A stretch of DNA of 64,000 nt from Acorus gramineus (lineage: Eukaryota > Streptophyta > Magnoliopsida > Acorales > Acoraceae): contig CM060853.1 of NCBI GenBank assembly GCA_030737835.1, positions 5,970,086-6,034,085 of the forward strand. Direction: 5' to 3'. Below, piece by piece: positions 35,807 to 47,700 of this stretch. Below the pieces are notes generated by a model. The model did no database searches, was not told the origin of the DNA, and was given only the letters and a program-made list of their open reading frames with translations. The translations under genes were made by a program, and so were the position numbers. Every line of letters begins with the position of its first letter. Within the stretch, counting starts at the first letter, position 1.

Positions 35807-36862
35807 CTTTGACAATACCCAGATCAAAAAAACCAAATTTTCACACGAATTCAAAATGGGTTTCTTATACCAATTAAATTGAATAATAAAACAGAGCTCA
35901 AAAATGAAAGTACCGAGAGACTATGCAGAGCCTACTAAAGAAAGTGAGAGCAACTGATCTATAGAGGCAAAATCATGTCTGTACACTACCAAACAAAGCA
36001 AACCCATATCGCAAAAGATTGAAATGGAGGAACTTTAAAACACTGCAAAACAAAAACAATGATGAAACAGAGGAGCATGTGATGTAAGGCCTCGTCCCCC
36101 ACAAAAAATTTGTAGAAACTCAGTTACCCATTTAAAATGAGTACACGAATTACAAAAACAAAAGCAGTTCCTTTTTCAATCGTCTCCAACGAATATCGTG
36201 ATTTCCAATCTGAAACGCAAATGGGTTTCCAAAAGCTCCATCAGTGAAAGCTAAAACAGAGTCTCCAATTGGAAAACAGTGGATACCCAGTTGGGGAGGA
36301 CATGTTCAAAAACTTTCAAAATTCAAGTGAAGTGAGAAAGAAACCAATACAGATTTTGAAGACAATAGAAACGGACGTGAAAATTGCGATGATTTTTGTT
36401 CGTTGTGTGTGTCTCTCTCTCCCTTTAAGAAATCTTGATTTTTTTTCTAATTTTGGTAAGTCATTGGTTTGTTGTGCTCGAAATCCTTTATAAAGCCAGG
36501 CATAATTTTATTTCCTAAAATACCCTTAATTAAATTCATGGATAGTGCCAAATGCATTATTTATTTCTTAATTTTTTTAAGAAATTTGATAAAAATAACT
36601 CAAAAACGACTTAAAATTGCCCAAAAATACCACTACTCACTTTGTTTTATATTTTAAAAATGCATTATATATGATCTAGAGAGGAATTGTGGAATGATTT
36701 TTGGGATTGGGTGAAACAAGGCTCATATTTTTAATAAATAAAGATACAGCAAAATACGAGTTATGTTATTAATTATAAAAATATATAAATTTTTTGTTTG
36801 TAAGAGTAATGTCATTTTAGTATCTATAGAATATATGTGAATATCAGTGAAATGATTTTTTA
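35807..36862. other. Upstream flank of PIRL and AT-rich spacer
   Basis: It includes the presumed PIRL leader/promoter (a CT-rich stretch at about 36405-36425). No gene, repeat or RNA was recognised. Confidence 0.45.
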
Positions 36863-37587
36863 AAGGGAAAATGATCAAACAATTCTCTTAAAAATTAGAA
36901 ATACTCAAATCAACCACTTTTAAAAATTATACAAAAAAAAAAGTTTCATTTCACAATTTTAAAAACACAAAAGACTAATCTACTTTTATGTAATTAGATC
37001 ATTAACATATTTAATACCTCTCAACTTTATTAAAATATTTCACCCTCTTAATTTTATTAATGTATTTCACATATTCTCATGTAGAACTTTTTTTACTCTA
37101 AATTCTTTGTGATTATGTGGATTTTGTGAGATATGTGCCAATATAATTTGAGTTATGATAATGAACTTCATTAAATGTTGATATTTTAAAAAAAAAATGG
37201 ATATGTATTAATAATGCCATAAAAAAAAGAGAATAACCAAGCAAAAAAAAATGTGAATAAGGATTTAAAATACTAAAATTTCATCTGCTGCATTGAGGCA
37301 CAACACAGATTTAAATTACAACATCAAATAAGATATATATAAAAAAAATATAATATATAATAACAAAACTTTTAGAAAGAGATTGTTGTTTTGTAGAAAA
37401 AATAGATTTTTGGTATGGAATAATCTAACAAGGGTTAGAAGAATGTTAATGATTTGATTACATAAGGGTATATTAGTCTTTTGTGTTTTCAAAATTGTAA
37501 AATCAGACTTTTTTAGGTATAATTTAAAAAAGTGACTGATTTGGGTAATTCTAACTTTTAAGAGATTCTTTTAGTCATTTTCACTTT
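36863..37587. mobile_element. Foldback MITE (~725 bp) with ~150-bp TIRs
   Basis: 36863-37010 and 37435-37587 are imperfect inverted repeats. Both arms contain the order GAAAATGA, TCTCTTAAAA(A/G)TTAGAA, AAATCA(A/G)(C/T)CACTTTT, ACAATTTT(A/G)AAAACACAAAA and AGACTAAT(C/A)TAC. The interior is AT-rich and non-coding. Mutator-type is possible from TIR length; the target duplication is unclear. Confidence 0.7.
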
Positions 37588-39362
37588 TTAAAAATGAAAT
37601 AAAAAATACTTTTATCCATTGATTGATATAGATAAACTCTTCTAACCCTGGCCCCGTTTGGATTGAGTAATTGAGTTATTCTGGATAGATAATTATGCCA
37701 GTATATATAACAATTCTACATGAATAAGAGATTTTTCTGTTTGGTTGTGTTTTTTTTTTTTTATTCTCATTGAAAAACATAAGAATAAAGGTTGAGTTGT
37801 GTGGTTGATGAAAAATAAAATATAAATAAAATGTAAAAAATTGATTTAATATGTGGCCCTATTGATGTATAAGAGGTGTTAATAGGTGATTTGATATGAT
37901 GAGATATTTTTTTTTATTTGTAGGTGAACCCCATTTATCTATAAAAATAGATAACTGAGTATAACTTATCCTATGAATTACTTAAAATTGTTATACTATG
38001 CAAACAACCATTTTTCCTATCCATTTTTATATCACCTCTGTACCATAGCATTTATTGTTACATTATAAAAGAAATAGATTTGTCTTTCATTTGTAAACTT
38101 CTCATTTTTAAAGGTTTAGAGGGCGTATAAGTCTTTTTATCTTTCGAGTCAGTTACGAACAATTAATGTCGTCCATCTGTTTAAAGCCACGTGTCTCATA
38201 CAAAGAGCAATAATACTGGATAGTGCTATCCAGCGACAGCAACGTTTAACACACTATCACGGATAACCTGTTCTTTCAATTAATAACCCAATCACGAGAA
38301 TTTTGTTTTCACCTGTAATTTGTTCAATTTTTCACAATTTAGTAGGACAATTAGATTCAATTTAGTTATATGCTTCTCACTTTTTTTAGAGTATTATTAT
38401 AGCGGATATTGGGGTATGCATTTCGAAATATCATATCATCTATAACTATTAAAATAATTTAATTCTATGCTTAGAAGAAATATATATTATAAATATGATC
38501 TTTAAAATATAAGATAATTATTCTACTTTGAATATTTTATTCCCGTTTGATATTGGATGTTTGAAATAGCCTCGGATAAAAATTTAATTAGAAATAGAGT
38601 ATAATAGGAGTGAACAAGTACAAAAAAAAAAAAAAATTATTTGTTCGCAAGTAATATGTGAGTGTAATTATACTAAAATACATGAGAATAGATTAGTAGC
38701 TTGATATTAATATTTTAAGTTTTTTTAAAATTATGTTATTCGTCTGATTTCTTCTACTACTCCAGGAGAGGCTCACATGTCATTACCTCTAGTCAATGAG
38801 AATAATTCATATGTCAAATCGTCTTTTATTTTTTTAAAATTATTATTCATATTTTATTTATTTATTATTTACAATTTATACATAGTTAACCAAACACAAA
38901 ACTCCGTCATTATATTTTTCAATGATAATGGCTAAAACACAACTAAACAAAAAATTATTAAGTTGTTTACAATATCTTTTATTGTTATTCAAACAAGGGT
39001 TAAACGAGTAGAGTACGTAAGACAATTTCATATATCACAACCACCATTGTTTTTTATCAACCATTCTATTAATCTCACCACCTACATTTTATGAAGATCA
39101 TACTCCCACCACCACAGTCACCACCTCGGCTACCGCGTAGGCCTCCTCTCTTCAACCCTTCATGAGGTCCTTCCTTCCCGGGCCCCCGGCCTTCTCTCCT
39201 CTCCCCCTCCCCGGTTTTCTCTACCTTCACCTGCTGCCCTTGACCCCTCACTCTCCCCTCCTCTGTTGTCATTGTCACCGCTGTGACTGTGAGAGGAGGG
39301 ATGGCGTGAGAAGGATGATGGGGTCAATGATTTCATTGATAAAAAAATAAAAACTTGATTTT
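37588..39362. other. AT-rich spacer with a possible small DNA element and a GC-rich patch
   Basis: At 37652 a CCCCGTTTGGAT motif and at about 38000 an ATGCAAACAACC motif face each other about 360 bp apart, resembling ends of small plant elements (weak). At about 39110-39320 a CT-rich, GC-rich block stands out from its surroundings and abuts the LTR stub. It has open frames on both strands that look like low-complexity artefacts or a decayed gene piece. Confidence 0.35.
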
Positions 39363-39442
39363 TGTTATAAAATAAAAGGGAAAAAGATGAAAACACAAAA
39401 CAAAGATAAGATAATTTGGGGCACAAGAGGGGTAAAGAAAGT
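39363..39442 (-). mobile_element. Inverted LTR-end stub
   Basis: About 80 bp match the reverse complement of the last part of the 44304-44598 LTR (TGTTATAAAATAAAAGGG... GGGGCACAAGAGGGGTAAAG). It lies head-to-head with the truncated 5' LTR, giving a foldback with arms of about 60 bp. A fossil fragment. Confidence 0.75.
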
Positions 39443-40795
39443 AATCATGGAAATGCCCCAAATTATCTTATGTTTGTTTTGTGTTTCCATCTCTTCCCCT
39501 TTTATTTTATAACACGTTATCAGCACGATGACGCTCTCGAGGTTTGTATTTTGATGAGTTAATGATGTTCAAATCATCATGAATTTTATTTTATATTTTG
39601 TATACAACATAGTATACAATTTTATAATTTTTTTATATTAACAAAAAAGGGTGTTGATCTCATACCCTATGCTACATATGTAAATTCACTTTCGGCCATG
39701 TTCAATATTCCTATCTCATGTAAGTAATATACGGATGAATCCATAGCTCATAATCAAATCCGTATGAATGTTTGAATTGTGATTCACATATACATTTACT
39801 TTGATTATGAACTATTTTTAATTATCATCTAGTCTTGATTTACTATTCTTCATCTTTAAAGAAAAGTCAATTTGACCTTCTTGATGTAAATATACATATA
39901 TGGTTAATTTATGTGCACTGTATGGGTGTAATATTTCATTGATATATTTGCATATGTTAATTAATGTGTACTTTTATTTTCTGGTTTCATTCTTTATTCA
40001 TGTGATACTTCGGATATATAGAATTGTATAGTAGCTAATAATATCTAGTACCATGGTTGAAATCATTATTTGAATTAAAAAATGAAACGTGTTTTAAACT
40101 TGTGCATGTTATCACTTGTCAGTACACAAATTATGTTTATGGATTACAAGTAGAAGTGCTCATTGTGGGCCATTTTGTTTATATTTACGTCGGGACATTA
40201 TACATGTTGCTGTTCAAATTTTTTTTTTGTATATACTAATGCATGCTCTTTGATAGAAGTGCTCATCGTGGGTGCTACGCACAGTAACAAGTAGAAATCA
40301 TATGTTGGTTTTGAATTTTGTTTTTGGTGGATCAATTAGTTATGATATATTTTTTTATTATTATTAATAATGATATTTTTTGTGAAGATATCCGACAACC
40401 ATATGTTATGATTTAGATTAGTATATTTACATGATACAATTGCAACTTTTCATTTTTATACTAGTATGCTGATATGAAAAGGATGTACCCTTAACACATG
40501 GTATTATTAAATATCTAATACTTTGAAGATGTGTTCAAATCAACTTATCATGATATAATGCTCACCTGCCACAACCATTGTCTAATTAATTTAATTCGGC
40601 TTCTATGTGTAGCTATGAGCAAAATATGCTAATCTGTTCTTCTAATAATGTGGGTTATAGTTATTATTATTTTTGTTAGATAAGCTTGCATAACTTGTTT
40701 ATTTATCACCCCTGTGGACATCATACCATGTTGAATTATGTAATGGCTTGTATCATGGTTAATCATCATTTCTTATTTCAATGAAAAAAAAATGA

Positions 40796-41250
40796 TGAGT
40801 ACATGGATCCCTAAAAAACCATGCAAAAGTTATGATTAATAATGTCCTGGAAGACCATACAAAAATTATAAATTTTTTTTTTAGGGATCTTTTAAGGACC
40901 ATAAAAAAAAAGTAGTATGATAGCATGGATCCCTGAAGGATCATGTGAAAGATATGTCCATATATGAGTATACAAAAATTCTGATATAATGAATCCTTGA
41001 AGGATCATATGAAAGATATGTGCATACATGAGTATACAAAAATTCTAATATAATGAATCCTTGAAGGATCATGTAAAAGACATGACTAACGTGTCCATGA
41101 AGGACTACATACAATTTTATTATCCCTGAAGAATTATATAAAAATCATGGTTATTTGGGTCCATGTGGGACAATACAGATGATTTTTTTTTGGGTCCTCG
41201 AAGGATCATAATAATAATAATTATGGTACATGTATCCCAGTAGGAACGTG
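40796..41250 (+). repeat. Array of short 'GAAGGATCAT' repeats in the copia leader
   Basis: A motif of the type ATCC(C/T)TGAAGGATCAT recurs about nine times with variable spacing. Two neighbouring units of about 70 bp (from about 40925) are nearly identical (AAAGATATG, GAGTATACAAAAATTCT). The motif is itself partly palindromic. It lies between the 5' LTR and the gag-like region of the fossil. Confidence 0.7.
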
Positions 41251-44200
41251 TAAAAGTTATGATCAGCTTTCACCACTGTAATAAGAGGATTTGAAAAGAA
41301 ATACCTCATTATGAAAGGTCAACTAACTATTATGCTTCAAATATGTGCTCCAGCTGTAACAATAGCAAAAGCAATAATTATTCATTAATTTCATTTATTA
41401 TCGTTGCCCAACAACAAACTTTTGATGAAAAATTATATATATACCAATTCAATGGCTCAGCATCTCTGTTCGAAGCAAATGCATTTTATTTTATTCTAGC
41501 CATGGAAGTTGAATGATGAGATCATGTTTTATATAGTTGGACGCACAACAATCATAGAGATTGTAAAACATCTCAAACCACTAGAAGTGGATTGCTATTG
41601 TACAAAAGCAAAATAAATGGGAACATATTTGCATAACAAACCCCTAAAATTCAAGAAAAATGATTGTTGTTCCGGGATACTGAAAAACATGGTCACGTAC
41701 CTGATGTACGATCAGACTTTTGTCACTTATGTACTTATATTTTTAAATTTTTTCTTTGTTATCTGAAATGCATTTTCTTATTTTTATATTTGTCTTATTA
41801 TTTTGAGTTTAATATTAGTTAATTCAAATGTTAGTACTATTTATGGTACTATAAATTTGATTAAAGGCTCTTGAAGAGCAAATATTATATGACCATGAGG
41901 TATATAATGATGCTTCAAACAGTTGAAAATTCGATTACAAAGAACCAGAAGTTTCTTTCTTCCAGTGATGAGGATGTTTTTACAACACGATTTGTGAATC
42001 ATCATTATAATAAGATAATATTTCCACCGTTAGGAGGAAATATGTCGGTTAAAGAACGACATGAAATTTATTAGAACACTTCATTATAAGAGAATTGAGT
42101 ATCTGAGCCGTATGCATTTACTCATACAGAAAAGTGACAAGGTCGCATATTCAAATGTAAAAACTCTAGTTCGGATTGGTGTTCTAATTGAAAAACTGTC
42201 AGTGTGCTGGCTAAATAATTCACAAAACATGCATGAAGCATAGAAGACCTATAGGTTCAAAAGATCATTATATTCCCTCAAAGAGAAGAATAATGCTCCA
42301 GAAGAGCCTGAAACACTTGTAAGATCCACATTATTAACTTCTGAAGAAGATAAAATATACGAAGAGACGCATGTCCCTGAAGTGACACGTCCCTAAAGGA
42401 TATACATGAAAATGAGGAAATTCCATATGTTATACAAATACAAAAAGATCTTGTGGAATCGTAAACAAGTGATCATTGATGATATATTTTGCTATAGCTG
42501 CTAAAATCATGATTTAGAACAATATTCAGTGTATAAATATAAAGAATGCCAAAAGTGTGGCCAGCCGATTAGTATAAAAGACAAAATTAATTCTCAGAAA
42601 GAGAAAGGTATGAGAAAAGATAAATAAAGAGGCTAGTGCTCCCGAAGAGACCTCAATACAAGTAACAGAAGCAATTGATCAATTTCATCTTTCTAAAAAA
42701 ATAAGTTCATAAGAAGTAGCCCCCAGGAGGCACATATAAAGAATGAGATCTCATTATATAATAAAGAAGAAAGATGGGATATAATAAAATCATTGTCGAC
42801 AATGGATTTCATATGATGTTGCTTTTGCTATTATAAAAGATAATAAGGATCTGAAACCATGAACCGTCGTAGAATGTCGATGTAAAAATTATTTGTCAAA
42901 AATTGAAAAGAAGCAATGCAGGTAGAATTACATATGCTAGCGAAATGTGAAGTATTTGGATCTGTTGTCCAAACAACTGAAAATATAAAACCTGTAGGAT
43001 ACAAATGGGTATTGTAAGAAAGCACAATGACAAAAATTAAATTGTGAGATATAAAGCATGTCTTGTGGCACAAGATTTCTTACAGATACCTGATATTGAC
43101 TATGAAAATTATATTCTCCTATGACGGATGTAAATTACATTTTGATTTTTAATTACTTTGAGAGTCTTAAAAGGACTGAATATGCTTCTAATGGATGTAG
43201 TTACATCATATTTATACGAAACACTAGAAAGTGAAGATCCTTGAAGGATTTAAAATGTCTGAAACAAATATCGCATCCGAAGCATGTATTCTATCAAAAG
43301 ACCTTTATATGGGTTAAAACAATTTTGGCACATGTGGTACAATCAGCCTCAATGAATATTTATTGAAATTAAGAAGGATATGATCCGATTTGTTCTTATA
43401 TTTTCATTAAGAAATCAGAATCTGGATTTGATATTATTGCAGTATATATTGATGATTTGAATCTGTTAGGGATTCCAGAAGAGCTTACAAAATTGCTTTA
43501 AAAGAAAGAATTTGAAATAAAAATCTTGGGAAAACAAAATATTGTCTCGATATACAAATTGAGCAAAACCCAAGTAGAATCCTTGTCCATCAGACAATGT
43601 GTAGTACATAAAAGTTCTGAAGCACTTTACTATATACAAATATTCATCCATTAAGTTCTCTTATAAATGTCAGGTCATTTAATCCAAATAAGGGTTAATT
43701 TTTCTTCCAAAAGAATCTTCTTGGTCTTGAAATAATATAAGTGCAATAAGTGATTTATTATATTTCACACAAGGTATTAAATTTGACATTATATTTTTAG
43801 TTAACTGGATTGGTCAGGTTTTATTTTACGTGAAGACATTAGTATTATGAAAAACACATTTTGTTTTGTAAAACAACAAATATAGGTTTATTCTATTTAA
43901 AATAATTTTCTAATGACTAAATATAATTCAACAATTATCATGAAGATAATATTACATGTATAGCATGACTTAAAGGAGGCTTCATCAAAGATCTATTCAA
44001 CAAAGCATTACTAACCGCGACGTTCAAGAAACTGAAACAAAACATTGAAATGCGTCGACTCAAAGATCTTCATGCTAAAAACAGAGGGAGTAATTTAATT
44101 CAAAATATTTGTGTATTGTACTTTTTTTTCTTCGACCAGGTTTTTCCCACTGGGTTTTTCTGGCAAGGTTTTAATGAGGCAGTACGAAAACATACACCAG

Positions 44201-44455
44201 AATATTGTACTCTTTTTCCTTCGCTGAGTTTTTATCCCATAGAGTTTTTCTTAGCAAGGTTTTAACGAGGCATATTCTTATGTGAAGGTCATCCAAGGGG
44301 GAGTGTTGTAAATACATGCATATGAATGTGCATGTAATTGTAGATGCTTGTAATTGTGGATGACCTCTTGGTGCATGTATACATTAGTGTGTGATATTAA
44401 TTGTAAATTCATGTATATTGTAAATACATGAATGAGATATTATGGTTGTTATCTC

Positions 44456-44463
44456 TATAAATA
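44456..44463 (+). promoter_or_regulatory. TATA box within the 3' LTR
   Basis: TATAAATA in the 3' LTR is positioned as the LTR's own promoter element. It is 324 bp upstream of the start codon of the next gene on the same strand. Confidence 0.55.
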
Positions 44464-44786
44464 GATGGTTTGTCAAACATCAAAGGCATGGAAATGAAAT
44501 GAGAAGTTCTTGAAGAATACTTTCTTTACCCCTCTTGTGCCCCAAATTATCTTATATTTGTTTTGTGTTTCCATCTCTTTCCCTTTTATTTTATAACAAT
44601 TTTGAATTTTTTTTGGGTTGGTGGTCTCAATAAACAGGTCGGTGGGGATAGTCACTCCCAAGGCGTATACAAATTGGGCCGGATCCTTCTGTCTCTTTGG
44701 ACAAGTCCCATAAATATGACAATGACTTGCAGAGACTCGGAGACACAGATTCTCAGATCTCTCGATCTTTTTTCACACTTCAGAAA

Positions 44787-47700
44787 ATGGAGTACCGGAA
44801 GATCAAAGATCTGGTATAATTTTCGGTCTCTCTTTTTTTAAAATTTATTTTTGGATACCTTAAATATGGTTTTTTTTTTTTCGTTTCTTCATGTAATCAT
44901 TCCTTGCAAGCAAACTTTGACATTTTCCCCCTCCAATCCAGTTAATTTGTGTTTTTGATGGAGACCCATTAAAGGAAAAGAGAAACCCTGAACTGGGTTT
45001 TCTCTGATTTGAAATTTGAGTGATTGTTTTGTAGTTTCCAAGCTTCAATGGGGGAGTTTGCTTTTAGCTAAAGTAGAGCTAGTATTCTCTCAATTAATAG
45101 TGTTATATTTGTGAATGTGCTATCTGGGTTTTCTGTTTTAGTTCTTTTTATGGCGATTTCGGTTTCTTATTCAATATCAAATTCAATTGAATAAAAAAAA
45201 TTGGAGTTCATCATGACTTGAAATTTGAATACATGATCTGCATTTTTTTCCATTTTAAAGTCTACCCATGTTTGTTAGAAAACTCATTCAGTAAATTTGG
45301 GTTTTTGATGGAGCCTCATTAATGGAAAAGGAATTCCATTATCTTAATTGGGTTTTCTCTGATTTGAGATTTGTTTCCTTGTTTTGTAGTTTCCAAGCTT
45401 CAATGGGGGAGTTTTATTTTGGCAGGATTTTGTTGGTTTGTTCTAAAGTAGAGCTAGTATTCTCTCAATTAATAGTGTTATATTTGTGAATGTGCCATCT
45501 GGGTTTTTTTGTTTCAATTCCTGTTATGGAGATTTTGATTCAAAAAGATTGGTTACAATGTTTCAGTTCTTATGTGTATGACAATTTAATATTAAAATCA
45601 GTCGAATAAAAAAAAAGGTTTGGAGATGGTCATAACTTGAATTTGGACATCTCATCAACATTTTCATTTTAAAATCCACCATTTTTGTTAAAAAAATAAA
45701 TATATAATTGATAATTTGGGTACTCTCACAAATGAGATATCAGAAAACTATAGCTGAACTTACTATGTATGGTCTTGATCAGGTGAACTTATTGCATTGT
45801 TAATGAAGTAGGAATTTCTGATACATCATGGACCGAATCTGTTTCCGTCTGTTATTTCTGTTTCATTCAATTTTTTAATTCTAAATTTTGCATCTGATCA
45901 GCATTAAAGGGTTCTAGGCATCATTTTAGAAATTTAGAATATGTGGCTAGCCAATTGGGCTAAGAAGGTGCATCTGTGTATTTGAACTGAAATTTTATCA
46001 TTGTTTGAAATTGTTAGGAGAAAGAAGGGGATACAACTCAAGATGATATAGAAGAATCACATAAAAAGTCTCTCATAGGTAAATTGTATTTCTTTGGAAT
46101 TTGATTTTGAAGATGTTTTAGCTTTTTTTTTTTTCTTTACAAAAATTATTTCCATGTCTTTTTCATTCGTGCTTTGATATTTTCTTCCCTACAGCTTCCA
46201 CAAGCACCATGTCGGGCATTGGAGGAAGCTCGGCAAATTTGTCGAAGTGGAAGCTCAAGTAAGAAGTGTGTGTAAGAGAAGGTCTACTAATGTGCACTAA
46301 TTGCTTGATCAAATTTTGCTTCATGTCATCTCTGCAGGTCGATGGTAACAATTGCCTTGACAGTATTAACTAGTTCACAGGCAATATTGATTGTATGGTC
46401 CAAAAGAGCTGGAAAGTATGAGTACAGTGTGACAACAGCGAATTTTTCGGTGAGGAATTCATTGTACTTTTATAAGTGCATTGAGTAATGATTCTGTTTC
46501 TTGTCCAAATATCCAATTTGATTGAAGTTTGACTTGTTATTTTGTCATTCAAATTTTCTGATTGCACTCTGATGTTCAAAAGTAGGTGGAGGCTCTGAAA
46601 TGTGCTCTCTCATTTGCTGCCCTTTTAAGAACATGGAATATTGAAGGTGTCACAGAAGATAACAGGTTAGATCTCCCTGATTAAATTTTGAACATCTTTG
46701 TTTCATCTGATATCTTTTTATATTGCTGTCTCAATGGTTACCATATTAGTTTTTTTTCTTTATTGTCCATCTACTTTAGCATTTTTTCGCTTCTTCTAGT
46801 TTGACTGGTGATGCTAGTCTCATCTAGTGATTCTCTAAGACCTAACCCATACTTTGCTTGCATGATATACTTCTGTAAAATGCCATATAAAATTTCATAT
46901 GCCCACCACCTCCACAATGTGTTCGCGATTCAACAACATTCTTATGTCTTTCTTCTGAGCTAACATTCAGTTTCACTTCTTTTTGGTTCATATACCATGG
47001 TTCTTTAAAGATGTACGTTCAATTAAATGATTTCTATGAGCGACTTGGATGTTCAAGCTCACAATTTACATGGAGCCCTTTTTTCTATTTAGAGTAGACA
47101 AAGATTGAGTGAATTTTATTCTATGATGCTTTTCCAAATATGCTATTCTTTTCTGGACAATTAATTTTCCTTTTAGTAGCTTCCATTCAAGTTTTCTTTT
47201 GTTTATTAAGATTTTGGACTGCACATCTAAACAAATTTAGGATTTATTCATATTCGATATTCATCTAAAAGTATTACTTTTGTCATCTCAGTGAAATGAT
47301 TGCTTCAGTGCTCCTTTATACTTTCTTGAAACCCTCAAAGTTTGCTTATAGATGTTCGAGTTCCAATTTTTTGGCTGGCTGGGTTTGGTGTAGCGTCCCA
47401 TGTTTACAGTGCAAGATATCATCCTCATTGCACATACGGATCATGGTTTTTAAAACACATCTTGATATGTAACATATGAGCACATACGACCTTTCCTTGT
47501 TAGCAAGGTGGTACTAACCATTGTATCAAGATGTTTTGAAAACGTGCTGTGTGGGTGAAGCGGACGATTTATTGTGGTGTAAAGCCTGGGGCATTACATT
47601 ATCATTTGAATATGTATACTTATCATTGAGTCAAAATCATGACTAAAGAGTTTCCCAGTCTGTAGAATTTTGGTGTAGATTAATAGATATCTCATCTAAG

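Larger units (their letters stand above)
39454..44598 (+). mobile_element. Ty1-copia LTR retrotransposon, heavily degraded fossil
   Basis: The truncated 5' LTR is about 61 bp (39454-39514), followed by a primer-binding-type CGTTATCAGCACGA typical of many plant copia elements. The interior keeps recognisable traces in copia order: gag-like region (about 41440-42650), reverse-transcriptase region (about 43040-43500) and RNase H end (about 43965-44085). The polypurine tract AAGGGGGAG at 44295-44303 leads into the 3' LTR 44304-44598 (295 bp, TG...CA). The coding region is broken many times over. The two LTRs can be compared over only ~60 bp and differ at about two sites, too little for a firm age; the state of the interior suggests an old insertion. 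Confidence 0.85.

Noticed and set aside
37652-38015. Facing CCCCGTTTGGAT / ATGCAAACAACC motifs as a complete small element
   Set aside because: Only the outermost bases are similar and no target duplication was found; kept as a remark only.
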